From: Salegentibacter sp.
GTDB taxonomy: Bacteria; Bacteroidota; Bacteroidia; Flavobacteriales; Flavobacteriaceae
Direction of reading: 5' to 3'
Length of the DNA: 64,000 nt
Assembly (NCBI GenBank): GCA_017795085.1
Contig: CP051246.1
Coordinates: 2,544,514-2,608,513, forward strand
A program made the translations under genes and the position numbers. Below are positions 27,006-35,803 of this stretch, one piece after another. The first letter of the stretch is position 1, and the number at the start of each line of letters is the position of its first letter. The notes under the pieces are model-generated. The model searched no databases, was not told where the DNA came from, and saw only the letters and a program-made list of their open reading frames with translations.

Positions 27006-27758
27006 TTAATTTTCTTCAATTAGTTTACGGTTTCTTGCACGCTGCACCCAAATAATAAGGCCAACCACAATTAGGGCCATCGGTGAAAGCAGCATTAAAC
27101 CGTTGTTTTCGTATCCAAAGGCATAAAGCCCTGTAGACTCTGCCAGAGTTGCACCTTTATGTCCTAAAACTTCAAATCCGAAAAGTTTTCCAGATCCCAG
27201 TAATTCCCTGAAGAAAGCTACAATTATAAGAATTAAGCCATACCCGGCAGCGTTACCTACCCCGTCAAGGAAAGATTTCCAAACCCCGTTTCCAAGAGCA
27301 AAAGCCTCCAAACGTCCCATTACAATACAGTTGGTAATAATTAACCCGATAAATACCGATAGCTGTTTACTCACATCATAGGCATAGGCCTTCAGAATTT
27401 GATCTACTAATACCACTAACGAAGCTACTACTACCAGTTGTACAATAATTCTGATTCGGCTGGGAATTAAATTACGTAACAATGAAACGATAATATTACT
27501 AAAAGCCATTACTGCGGTTACTGCAATAGCCATAACCACTGCCGGTTCTAACTGAACGGTGATTGCAAGGGCTGAACATATACCCAAAACCTGTACGGTA
27601 ATCGGGTTATCATCATTTAACGGATCACTAAGTAATTTTCGATTCGCCTTAGAAAACATAGCTTCTCTTTCTTCTGAATTAGAAAGAAAAAGAATCATCT
27701 CGTTTTTCTTGTCTTCCTTTTTTTGCTCTTCGGAAGTTGTCTTTTTCTCGTTAGCCAT
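27006..27758 (-). CDS. nqrD: Na+-translocating NADH:quinone reductase subunit D
   Basis: 250 residues against about 210 in gamma-proteobacteria. The extra part is a charged, hydrophilic N-terminus ([20 protein letters not shown]). Six membrane helices follow. Conserved Cys in VLGICSALA and in [13 protein letters not shown] supply the iron-sulfur ligands at the NqrD/NqrE interface. The stop of nqrC is 2 bp upstream of the start, so translation is probably coupled. Confidence 0.97.
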   Translation of the reverse strand: MANEKKTTSEEQKKEDKKNEMILFLSNSEEREAMFSKANRKLLSDPLNDDNPITVQVLGICSALAITVQLEPAVVMAIAVTAVMAFSNIIVSLLRNLIPSRIRIIVQLVVVASLVVLVDQILKAYAYDVSKQLSVFIGLIITNCIVMGRLEAFALGNGVWKSFLDGVGNAAGYGLILIIVAFFRELLGSGKLFGFEVLGHKGATLAESTGLYAFGYENNGLMLLSPMALIVVGLIIWVQRARNRKLIEEN

Positions 27759-27760
27759 AA

Positions 27761-28504
27761 TTATTGAATTGCTACTTTAATATCTTTCTGCTGTTCAAAA
27801 TAAGGTAAGTAACGCTTAAGCCTTTCTGATATCATATTTGATACTCCGTCTCCGGTAATCGTGGCTCCTGAAATTGCGTCTACCTGATTGTCATCCTTGT
27901 CTGAAGCATCAATGTCTCCTTTTACAACCGATACCCCGACAAGGTTCCCGTTCTCATCAAAAATTTTCTCTTCTTCAAAACTTTCTTTAAACCATTGTTT
28001 GGTAATCTCGGCACCAAGACCGGGAGTTTCCCCAAGGTGGTCAAAAGTTGCCCCTTTTATCGTGTTCACATCGTCTTTTAAGGAAATATATCCAAAAATA
28101 GCATTCCAAAGTCCATTACCCCGTAAAGGAACAATATAATATTTTGATCCATCGACATCTGCCATATAAAGCGGGAACACCTGTTCTTCAACCGGTTTTT
28201 TTAATTCTTTAGCCAAATCGACGGTAAAAGCATCAATCTCTTCATCTACCGATCCATCTTCACGAAGACTAAGTTCTTCTACAATATATTGATCGTATAA
28301 TTCCTCGGCACCGGCCCGATCGGTTTCAATACCAATAGTCGCAAGAATACTTTGCATTTTTTCCTGGCGTTGATTCTCACGCTGGGTAGGTTGCAAAGAG
28401 GTTGCTGTAAAAGCCAAAACCGAGGCCACTACAACCACCATAATAATGGCGAACATAAAGGTATAGCCGTTGCTGTTTGTTTTGTTTACTGATTTCTCTT
28501 CCAT
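27761..28504 (-). CDS. nqrC: Na+-translocating NADH:quinone reductase subunit C
   Basis: 247 residues. One N-terminal membrane helix (13-36) is followed by a periplasmic FMN-binding domain. The flavinylation motif is intact: [13 protein letters not shown] with Thr215 as the expected FMN attachment site (consensus D..S/T-G-A-T/S). [11 protein letters not shown] is also conserved. FMN is attached by ApbE, encoded downstream. The gap to nqrB is 2 bp. Confidence 0.97.
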   Translation of the reverse strand: MEEKSVNKTNSNGYTFMFAIIMVVVVASVLAFTATSLQPTQRENQRQEKMQSILATIGIETDRAGAEELYDQYIVEELSLREDGSVDEEIDAFTVDLAKELKKPVEEQVFPLYMADVDGSKYYIVPLRGNGLWNAIFGYISLKDDVNTIKGATFDHLGETPGLGAEITKQWFKESFEEEKIFDENGNLVGVSVVKGDIDASDKDDNQVDAISGATITGDGVSNMISERLKRYLPYFEQQKDIKVAIQ

Positions 28505-28506
28505 AA

Positions 28507-29688
28507 CTAAACTGCTGTTTCAACCTGTCCGGTTGCGGTTTTTACTCGTTTCTTTCTACGTTTTACACTAGACTGGATTACATAATGATCTATAACTGGT
28601 GCAAAAACGTTCATTAACAAAATCGCCAACATAATTCCTTCGGGATATGCCGGGTTAAATACCCTAATCATTACCGCGAGAAATCCGATAAGGAATCCAT
28701 AAATCCATTTCCCTTTAGTTGTTTGCGCAGCCGATACCGGATCAGTAGCCATAAAAACAATTCCAAAAGCCAAACCACCAATTACAAGGTGTTGGTACCA
28801 AGGGAAGTTGGTCAACCCATTTCCTTCAATGCCAAGTGAGGGCAGAGAATTAAATATGAGTGCCATAATCGCTGCTCCTATAAAAGCACTCAGAATAATT
28901 CGCCAGCTTCCCACTTTGGTAAACACAAGCAACAAAGCACCTGCAAGTACCAATAAAGTAGAAGTCTCGGCTACTGAACCGGGAATTACCCCGTAAAACA
29001 TATCCATCACTCCGTACTGTACATTTTCTCCCGCTGCCAGGGTACCCAGGATAGTTTCTCCTGAAATTGCATCAACATTAGAAGCTTCACTTACCCATAC
29101 CTGGTTACCCGACATATACGTTGGGTAGGCAAAAAATGCAAAAGCACGTGCCGTTAATGCGGGATTTAGAATATTCATCCCGGTACCCCCAAAGGCCTCT
29201 TTTCCTACCAATACCGCAAATACTACAGATATAGCTACCATCCAGAGTGGAATATCAACCGGCATAATCATAGGAATAAGCAAACCGGTTACCAGGTAAC
29301 CTTCGTTTACTTCGTGCCCCCTGAAGATAGCAAAGGCAAATTCAATACCCAAACCAACCGCGTAAGAAACGGCAATCATAGGTACAATTTTAAGAGCACC
29401 ATGTCCTAAAGCCTCCCAAAAAGTAAAAACTTCACCCAATTGCGTGAAGTGTTGATAACCCGCATTCCACATTCCGAAAATAAGTGCCGGAATAAGTGCA
29501 AGTACCACAGTAATCATCGTTCTTTTTAAATCCACGCCATCCCTTATATGTGACCCTTTTTGGGTAGTATGGTTAGGAGTAAATAAAAAAGTATCAATCG
29601 CGTTTACGGCAGGAGCATATTTTTCATATTTCTTCCCTTTACCAAACGGCTCTTTAATTTTATCTAATCGTTGTCTTATCCATTCCAT
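28507..29688 (-). CDS. nqrB: Na+-translocating NADH:quinone reductase subunit B
   Basis: 393 residues with about ten membrane helices. Conserved text includes SHIRDGVDLKRTM, LNPALTARAFAFFAYP and FMATDPVSA. NqrB forms the sodium channel and carries FMN and riboflavin. The flavinylation site reads VDAISGETILG (Thr212), so the usual Ala before Thr is Glu211. In NqrC of the same operon the motif is the usual SGAT. Flavinylation is still likely, but the change is unexpected. Confidence 0.97.
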   Translation of the reverse strand: MEWIRQRLDKIKEPFGKGKKYEKYAPAVNAIDTFLFTPNHTTQKGSHIRDGVDLKRTMITVVLALIPALIFGMWNAGYQHFTQLGEVFTFWEALGHGALKIVPMIAVSYAVGLGIEFAFAIFRGHEVNEGYLVTGLLIPMIMPVDIPLWMVAISVVFAVLVGKEAFGGTGMNILNPALTARAFAFFAYPTYMSGNQVWVSEASNVDAISGETILGTLAAGENVQYGVMDMFYGVIPGSVAETSTLLVLAGALLLVFTKVGSWRIILSAFIGAAIMALIFNSLPSLGIEGNGLTNFPWYQHLVIGGLAFGIVFMATDPVSAAQTTKGKWIYGFLIGFLAVMIRVFNPAYPEGIMLAILLMNVFAPVIDHYVIQSSVKRRKKRVKTATGQVETAV

Positions 29689-29702
29689 AGTTCTGCTGCT
29701 TT

Positions 29703-31052
29703 TTAACCTACTTCAGTAATCATTAAATCTAAACCTAAGCGAATAACATCCTGAATTTCCAGCTTAGAAGTATTCACATATTCTACTAAAGCGAAATCTT
29801 CAGGAGCTACTTCGTAGATCCCCAAGTTTTCCATTTTTTCAATATCGCCGGCCATACAGGCTTTAATAAGCTGCATTGGAAAAACATCCATAGGCAACAC
29901 TTCCTCCATTTCACCGGTAACTACAAGTGCACGCTCTTCCCCGTTAAGGTTGGTGGTAGGCTTGTATTTTCTATTTGGAAACAACCAGGAGAAAGAAGTT
30001 CTGGAATTTGAATGAATTTTGTTATAAGTAAAAGGCAACCATCCAAATGCCCTGTACTGATTACCTTCAGGAATCAAGGTTAACGCATTATCAAAAAAGC
30101 CTACATACTGCCCGTTAGAAAGCTTGGTACCTGTAAGTACGTTGCCAGAAATAATACGAACACTGGAATCAACCTGGCCAACCAGTTCGTTGATATTCGC
30201 ACCTAGAATGGCATCGTAATACTTTCTGATTTTTCCCGGTGCTTCACTTCCCGTAACAGCAATAGTGCGTTTAGGGTTATATTGACCTGTAAGGAAAAGG
30301 TTACCAACTACAGCAACATCTTCAGCATCAACCGTCCAAACACGCTCTCCCTGGTTAATAGGATTGATTTTATGGATTTGAATCCCAACATTTCCTGCCG
30401 GGTGCGGCCCTGAAACACGGTGAAGTTCTACCCCTTTAACATCTTTAAGGACAGCCTCTGAAGATTTGTCTACTGAAAGATGTATCTTCCCTTCAGTAAG
30501 CTTTTGTAATGCATTAATCCCTTCCTGAAACTCTTTGGTCTTATTTTTCAAAATAAAACCCCAATCAGGCTGAAGGGGTGCTGTGCTTACTGCAGAAATA
30601 AAAATAGCCTTCGGACTATCTTTAGGATCGGCAACAATATCGTACGGACGTTGTTTGATAAATGCTCCGCAACCACTGTCGAAAATACGCTGTTTTACGC
30701 TTTCGGCATCGGTATTGGCCGCATTCATTTTACCAAAATCTTTAAAGGAATCCTGAAAGTCGGCTTCGATAACAACTTCCATAATTCTTCGTTTTTCACC
30801 ACGCTTAATCTCTTTTAGCGTTCCACTAACGGGACTGGTAAAACGTACTTCATCGGTGTATTTAGAAAAGAAAATTTCATCACCAGCAAGGAGCTTTGCC
30901 CCTTCCTTTACAACCATTTTTGGTACAACTGTGTGAAAATCTGGCGGTTTAATCGCGTAGGTTTTAGACCTTGGAGCCTCAACCAGTTCTTTTTCCGCCT
31001 CCCCTTCTAATCGTAGAGATAAACCTCTTTTAATTCGAATGTCTTTTGACAT
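29703..31052 (-). CDS. nqrA: Na+-translocating NADH:quinone reductase subunit A
   Basis: 449 residues, usual length. N-terminal text IKRGLSLRLEGEAEKELVEA and the conserved SGPHPAGNVGIQIHKINPI identify NqrA, the peripheral subunit that helps form the quinone-binding region. It is the first gene of the nqrABCDEF operon (gaps 2-27 bp). A possible -7 box (TAAATTTG on the minus strand) lies at 31093-31100, but no -33 partner is at normal distance. Confidence 0.97.
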   Translation of the reverse strand: MSKDIRIKRGLSLRLEGEAEKELVEAPRSKTYAIKPPDFHTVVPKMVVKEGAKLLAGDEIFFSKYTDEVRFTSPVSGTLKEIKRGEKRRIMEVVIEADFQDSFKDFGKMNAANTDAESVKQRIFDSGCGAFIKQRPYDIVADPKDSPKAIFISAVSTAPLQPDWGFILKNKTKEFQEGINALQKLTEGKIHLSVDKSSEAVLKDVKGVELHRVSGPHPAGNVGIQIHKINPINQGERVWTVDAEDVAVVGNLFLTGQYNPKRTIAVTGSEAPGKIRKYYDAILGANINELVGQVDSSVRIISGNVLTGTKLSNGQYVGFFDNALTLIPEGNQYRAFGWLPFTYNKIHSNSRTSFSWLFPNRKYKPTTNLNGEERALVVTGEMEEVLPMDVFPMQLIKACMAGDIEKMENLGIYEVAPEDFALVEYVNTSKLEIQDVIRLGLDLMITEVG

Positions 31053-31904
31053 AGGATGGAGTGTATGTTAAAATTTTTAATTTAAAGTCGTGCAAATTTA
31101 GGATTTTAAGCGTATTTCTCCTAAGAAATACAAGAAATTTCAAGTAACTATACTGTTAAAATACCAGGACACTTATAAGCTGCATTTAAACTATTTAGCA
31201 AAAAGATTTTTTTTGAGTTTAACTATAGTACGCCTGTCACAAAAATAACGATTAAAGCAGCTTATCTTACTAAAAAACTTTAAAGTTTTTTTAACCTGAT
31301 CTCACCATTACAATTATATAGCGTCTTTCCCCCTTTTAGATTTCACAAATCTAAGATTTAAAGTTTGAGTTTACAGGTTTCCACATCTATAAGGACAGGA
31401 TATCATTATTTTTGCAATAACTACTAATTATCCTATCCCGGAAAGTTTTTTGATTAATTGGTTATATTGATATGGGAATAAAAGGTTAGCCACAAGCTTC
31501 ACAAAAAACGTTCGATAAAATTATTCAGATTATTGTATCTGACATTTTAAAAATGTGAGTGATTAACACAACGTTGACCTTAACAATTGAACAACAGGAA
31601 ATAATCAAAAAAGGCAAAAGAAAAGAATATGCGAAAGATAAAAATCGCAGTTTGTCCGATATTATCGAGAATTATTAAAAAAACCTAGTTTAAAGAAGAA
31701 CAAAAAGAAAAAGCCCCCTCCCCCTCAAAGGGGAACTCATCTGTATAAACATCACAGGGTATTTACCCTACGAGTTTTCAGATTTTTTCTCCCTGTGGCA
31801 AGAGGGCGTAATATTTAGTTAAAATATGTGAAGCTTATACTAATAGGATTTCTTATTTCGGTAGTCCCCTAATTATTATTATTTTTGCAACAGAAATAAT
31901 TGTT
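31053..31904. other. Long intergenic region with an antitoxin fragment
   Basis: 852 bp. On the nqr side it holds the leader of nqrA. At 31559-31678 lies an antitoxin-like fragment (listed separately). Near 31713-31732 is a GC-rich piece (CCCCCTCCCCCTCAAAGGGG) like the palindromic repeats elsewhere. TATTTTTG boxes lie at 31407-31414 and at 31880-31887, the latter just before the next gene. The remainder shows nothing I can name. Confidence 0.5.
31559..31678 (+). pseudogene. Truncated DUF6364-type antitoxin-like fragment
   Basis: 39 codons from a GTG: TTLTLTIEQQEIIKKGKRKE and then YAKDKNRSLSDIIENY, then stop. This is the N-terminal ribbon-helix-helix-like part of DUF6364 antitoxins (xTxLTLTI...I..AK.YA....RSLSDLIENYL). 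The remaining half and the partner toxin gene are absent. The stop falls exactly where LK would follow in relatives, so it looks like a recent frameshift or nonsense remnant. Confidence 0.5.
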
Positions 31905-32114
31905 ATGAAGTTATTAATTATCACCATAGTATTGTTAGCACTTGCTTTTGCCGGAATTGCCATTAAAATTTGGGGTAAAAAAGACGGTAAATTTGCGGGT
32001 ACCTGCGCCAGTCAAAGTCCTTTTCTAAACAAAGAAGGAGAAGCTTGTAGCTTCTGCGGAAAAATGCCGGAAGAACAAGGCGACTGTAATGATGTGAAAT
32101 CCACCCGCAACTAA
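31905..32114 (+). CDS. Small membrane protein with Cys-rich tail
   Basis: 69 residues. One N-terminal membrane helix (MKLLIITIVLLALAFAGIAI) is followed by a short tail with four Cys (GTCASQSPF, CSFCGK, GDC). The Cys spacing could bind a metal. Proteins of this build are common and uncharacterised in Flavobacteriaceae. A TATTTTTG box lies at 31880-31887. It is followed after 7 bp by the glycosyltransferase gene, so both are probably one unit. Confidence 0.7.
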   Translation: MKLLIITIVLLALAFAGIAIKIWGKKDGKFAGTCASQSPFLNKEGEACSFCGKMPEEQGDCNDVKSTRN

Positions 32115-32121
32115 GCCCTGA

Positions 32122-33225
32122 ATGGAAATACTATTACTCGGGTTTTTCCTGTTTTTCGCAATAATAAACCTGTGTTATTTTCTGGTTTTCTCAAACTTTT
32201 CATTTAGTAAAAACCAAACTATTAATTCGGTTAACTTACCGGTATCCGTAATCGTTTGTGCAAAAAATGAAGCTGAAAATCTTCAAAATTTCCTTCCTGT
32301 AATTCTCGAACAGGAATATCCTAATTTTGAAGTTATAGTAATTAACGATGCGTCTCTTGATGAAACCCTGGAGGTAATTGAAAAATTTCAACAAACCAAT
32401 CCCAGGCTACAACTTGTAAATGTTCAAAATAATGAGGCCTTTTGGGCCAATAAAAAATACGCTCTTACCCTGGGGATAAAAAAAGCCCAATACCCCTATT
32501 TACTTTTTACCGATGCCGATTGCGCCCCGCAGTCTAAACACTGGATTACTACAATGGCTCAACATTTTTCAGAAACCAAAAATATTATATTGGGCTATGG
32601 CGGGTATTTTAAACAAAAAAACTCCTTGCTTAACAAACTTATCCGATTTGAAACCCTACTTACCGCACTTCAGTATTTTTCTTACGCCAAAGTAGGAAAA
32701 GCCTATATGGGTGTGGGGCGAAACCTGGCCTACACCTCTAAACTTTTTTATGAACATAAGGGTTTTGCTTCCCACTTGCATGTACGGTCGGGTGATGACG
32801 ATTTATTTGTAAATGAAGCAGCGAATAGCCACAATACAGCCATTTGCTACCATCCGGAAAGTATAACTCGTAGTGTGCCCAAAAAAAATTTAAAAACCTG
32901 GTTTTTACAAAAACGCCGCCATGCCAGCACGGCTAGGCATTATAAGCCTCAACATAAAATCATTTTAGGCTTGTTTTATATCTCACGACTTTTATTTTGG
33001 CTACTTCTACCTGTATTACTGATTTTGGGTAGTTTTAATAGTACAGTATTAAGCAGTCTCGGGATTCTACTGCTTGTAGAATTCTTTATATATCTCAAAA
33101 CCGCCCAAAAGCTTGGTGAAACCAATGTGGTTTGGTTATTTCCGTTTTTAGAGGTATTTTTAGTTTTTACACAGCTGGGTGTCTTTATTAGCAACATTTT
33201 TTCAAAACCTAAGCATTGGAAATAA
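32122..33225 (+). CDS. Membrane-bound family 2 glycosyltransferase
   Basis: 367 residues. An N-terminal helix (MEILLLGFFLFFAIINLCYFLVF) precedes the GT-A domain, which has VSVIVCAKNEAENLQNFLP, VIVINDASLDETL and the metal-binding LFTDADCAP. GVGRNLAYTSKLFYEHKGF and RSGDDDLFVNEAA follow, with QKRRHASTA taking the place of the QxxRW motif. Two or three C-terminal helices anchor it in the membrane. The acceptor is unknown. Its last bases overlap the TTG start of the sigma-factor gene. Confidence 0.88.
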   Translation: MEILLLGFFLFFAIINLCYFLVFSNFSFSKNQTINSVNLPVSVIVCAKNEAENLQNFLPVILEQEYPNFEVIVINDASLDETLEVIEKFQQTNPRLQLVNVQNNEAFWANKKYALTLGIKKAQYPYLLFTDADCAPQSKHWITTMAQHFSETKNIILGYGGYFKQKNSLLNKLIRFETLLTALQYFSYAKVGKAYMGVGRNLAYTSKLFYEHKGFASHLHVRSGDDDLFVNEAANSHNTAICYHPESITRSVPKKNLKTWFLQKRRHASTARHYKPQHKIILGLFYISRLLFWLLLPVLLILGSFNSTVLSSLGILLLVEFFIYLKTAQKLGETNVVWLFPFLEVFLVFTQLGVFISNIFSKPKHWK

Positions 33226-33791
33226 ACCGGGACGAAGAATTACTGGCTCAAATTCGGGCAGCAAAAAAGGGAAGCCAAACCGCATTTAATTTTTTGCTGG
33301 ATAAATTCTGGAATGAAGTTTATGGTTTTCAGCTTAAAAAAACCCGTGACGAATACGAAGCTGAAGATATTAGCATTCAAACATTTGCTAAAGCTTTTAA
33401 GAAAATAGATACCTTTGATGAAAGCTACTCTTTTAGCACATGGCTTATTGCAATTTCCAAAAATTTACACGTAGATCTTCTTCGAAAAAAAAACGCTTCT
33501 ATCAGGGCAAAATCAGCACATCACGATGAAAAGCAGGTGTACAGCATTGCCGATGAAACTCCGAGCATTGAAGATAAACTTATAAACGAACAGCATTTAG
33601 CACAATTATTAAAAGATATCAAGCAGCTTAAACCCCATTATCAGGAGGTGATTAATCTGCGATATTTTCAGGAAAAATCATACAAGGAAATTGCTAAAAG
33701 CCTTGATGAACCTATGAATAATGTAAAGATTAAATTACTGAGGGCCAGAAAATTACTCGCTGAAATTATAGAAGCCCGAAATAACATGTAA
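33216..33791 (+). CDS. ECF-type RNA polymerase sigma factor
   Basis: 191 residues from a TTG at 33216 that overlaps the glycosyltransferase end by 10 bp. No in-frame ATG upstream is available. Sigma region 2 is at about 20-90 ([43 protein letters not shown]). Region 4 is at about 130-185 ([40 protein letters not shown]). It is an alternative sigma factor. No anti-sigma gene is next to it, so its control is not visible here. Confidence 0.9.
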   Translation: MEINRDEELLAQIRAAKKGSQTAFNFLLDKFWNEVYGFQLKKTRDEYEAEDISIQTFAKAFKKIDTFDESYSFSTWLIAISKNLHVDLLRKKNASIRAKSAHHDEKQVYSIADETPSIEDKLINEQHLAQLLKDIKQLKPHYQEVINLRYFQEKSYKEIAKSLDEPMNNVKIKLLRARKLLAEIIEARNNM

Positions 33792-33864
33792 GCCTTCCGG
33801 TTTAAGTGAGTCTAATTTATGCAGTTCAGTAGATTATTGTATCTTTGAAGTCCAGAATTTTGCT

Positions 33865-34746
33865 ATGAGTACAGAGACTATTTCCCCCGTAAAAAACACC
33901 AAACCCAAAAGCAAACCAAAATGGCTAAGGGTTAAACTTCCAACCGGTAAAAAATATACCGAATTGCGGAGTTTGGTAGATAAGTACGACTTACACACCA
34001 TTTGCACTTCCGGTAGCTGCCCGAATATGGGCGAATGTTGGAGTGAAGGTACGGCTACTTTTATGATTTTAGGGAATGTTTGTACACGTTCCTGCGGATT
34101 TTGTGGCGTAAAAACCGGCCGGCCCGAAACCGTAGAATGGGACGAGCCTGAAAAAGTGGCGCGTTCTATTAAAATCATGAAAATTAAACACGCGGTGGTA
34201 ACCAGTGTAGACCGCGACGATTTAAAAGATATGGGCTCAATAATCTGGGCAGAAACCGTTAAGTCCATACGCCGGATGAACCCTGAAACTACACTGGAAA
34301 CCCTTATCCCCGACTTTCAGGGAAATACCCGAAATATAGATCGTATTGTCGAGGTGGCCCCCGAAGTGGTTTCCCACAATATGGAAACTGTAAAAAGGCT
34401 CACCAGGGAAGTGAGGATTCAAGCAAAATACGAACGTAGCCTTGAAGTTTTACGCTATTTAAAAGAACAAGGAATAAACCGTACCAAATCGGGAATTATG
34501 CTTGGCCTTGGCGAACAGGAAGAAGAGGTTATTCAAACCCTTCACGACCTGCGCGAAGCCGATGTTGATGTGGTAACTATTGGCCAGTATTTGCAACCCA
34601 GTAAAAAACATCTGCCTGTAAAACAATTTATCACTCCAGACCAGTTTAAGAAATACGAAGCTATCGGTCTCGATTTAGGCTTCAGACATGTGGAGAGCAG
34701 TGCGTTGGTTCGTTCTTCTTACAAGGCTCAAAAGCATATCAATTAA
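33865..34746 (+). CDS. lipA: Lipoyl synthase
   Basis: 293 residues. The auxiliary cluster Cys47, Cys52 and Cys58 ([12 protein letters not shown]) and the radical-SAM cluster Cys73, Cys77 and Cys80 (CTRSCGFC) are present. The C-terminal RSSYKA supplies the conserved Ser ligand. The enzyme inserts two sulfurs into octanoyl groups on E2 and GcvH proteins. A TATCTTTG box at 33840-33847 lies just before the gene. gap-type GAPDH follows after 17 bp. Confidence 0.97.
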   Translation: MSTETISPVKNTKPKSKPKWLRVKLPTGKKYTELRSLVDKYDLHTICTSGSCPNMGECWSEGTATFMILGNVCTRSCGFCGVKTGRPETVEWDEPEKVARSIKIMKIKHAVVTSVDRDDLKDMGSIIWAETVKSIRRMNPETTLETLIPDFQGNTRNIDRIVEVAPEVVSHNMETVKRLTREVRIQAKYERSLEVLRYLKEQGINRTKSGIMLGLGEQEEEVIQTLHDLREADVDVVTIGQYLQPSKKHLPVKQFITPDQFKKYEAIGLDLGFRHVESSALVRSSYKAQKHIN

Positions 34747-34763
34747 CCGATAACTTTTAAAAT

Positions 34764-35771
34764 ATGGCTCGAAAAACAAAAATTGCCATTAACGGCTTCG
34801 GGCGAATCGGGCGAAATCTTTTTAGGTTACTAAGCACAAATTCTAATATTGAAGTGGTGGCGGTAAACGACATTGCCGACATTCCCACCCTGGCACATTT
34901 ATTAAAATACGACAGTATTCACGGGATTTTTCCCGGTAAAATTTCTGCAGAAAAAGAGGGGATTCGAGTAAACCAAAAATTTGTTCGTTTTTTTAACCGG
35001 CATACCCCTTCAGAGATTCCCTGGGATGAATGTAAAGCAGAATATGTAATTGAAGCCAGCGGAAAATTTAAAACCTCGGAAAGTTTATTACCTCATTTAA
35101 AAACCGGAGTTAAAAAAATTATCCTTTCAGTTCCGCCACAGGATGAAGATATAAAAATGGTGGTTTTAGGTATAAATGAACATATTTTAGACGGTTCAGA
35201 AAAAATTATTTCCAACGCTTCCTGTACTACCAACAATGCAGCACCCATGCTTAAAATTATTCACGATAATTTTAAAGTAGAGCAAGCTTATATCACTACA
35301 GTACATTCATATACTTCAGACCAGAGCCTGCATGATAAGCCCCACAGGGATTTCAGGAGAAGCCGGGCTGCAGCCCAATCAATTATCCCCACCACTACCG
35401 GAGCTGCCAAAGCACTCACCGGTATTTTTCCCGATTTAAGTGAAGTTATTGGCGGTTGCGGTATTCGTGTTCCGGTACCTAACGGTTCTTTGACCGATAT
35501 GACTTTAAATGTAAAGAAGCCTACCAGCATTGAGGAAGTAAATGCGCTCTTTAAAAAAGCTTCCGAAGAAAAGTTTAAAAACATCTTGAGCTATACCGAA
35601 GATCCCATAGTCTCTATTGATATCTCGGGAAATAAAAATTCTTGTGTTTTTGATGCACAAATGACTTCAGTTATTGACGGCAAACTTATAAAACTCATTG
35701 GGTGGTATGATAATGAAATTGGCTATTCGAGTCGTCTTATTGATTTAATTTCAAAGGTTAGCGATTATTAA
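34764..35771 (+). CDS. gap: Glyceraldehyde-3-phosphate dehydrogenase, type I
   Basis: 335 residues. The NAD fold begins INGFGRIGRNLFR and has VAVNDIADIPTLAHLL. Catalytic Cys154 is in SNASCTTNNAAP. The loop RAAAQSIIPTTTGAAKA and the end GWYDNEIGYSSRLIDL complete the family signature. It acts in glycolysis or gluconeogenesis. The Asp36 region (VND) suggests NAD preference. It may be one of two GAPDH copies in the genome. It is probably co-transcribed with lipA. Confidence 0.95.
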   Translation: MARKTKIAINGFGRIGRNLFRLLSTNSNIEVVAVNDIADIPTLAHLLKYDSIHGIFPGKISAEKEGIRVNQKFVRFFNRHTPSEIPWDECKAEYVIEASGKFKTSESLLPHLKTGVKKIILSVPPQDEDIKMVVLGINEHILDGSEKIISNASCTTNNAAPMLKIIHDNFKVEQAYITTVHSYTSDQSLHDKPHRDFRRSRAAAQSIIPTTTGAAKALTGIFPDLSEVIGGCGIRVPVPNGSLTDMTLNVKKPTSIEEVNALFKKASEEKFKNILSYTEDPIVSIDISGNKNSCVFDAQMTSVIDGKLIKLIGWYDNEIGYSSRLIDLISKVSDY

Positions 35772-35803
35772 TTATATTTAGCAGAAATGCCAATAAAGCC
35801 CAG

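Noticed and set aside
31093..31100. Full promoter for nqrA
   Set aside because: The -7 box is good, but the nearest TTG on that strand is 30 bp upstream, outside the 17-23 bp range, so it is mentioned only under nqrA.
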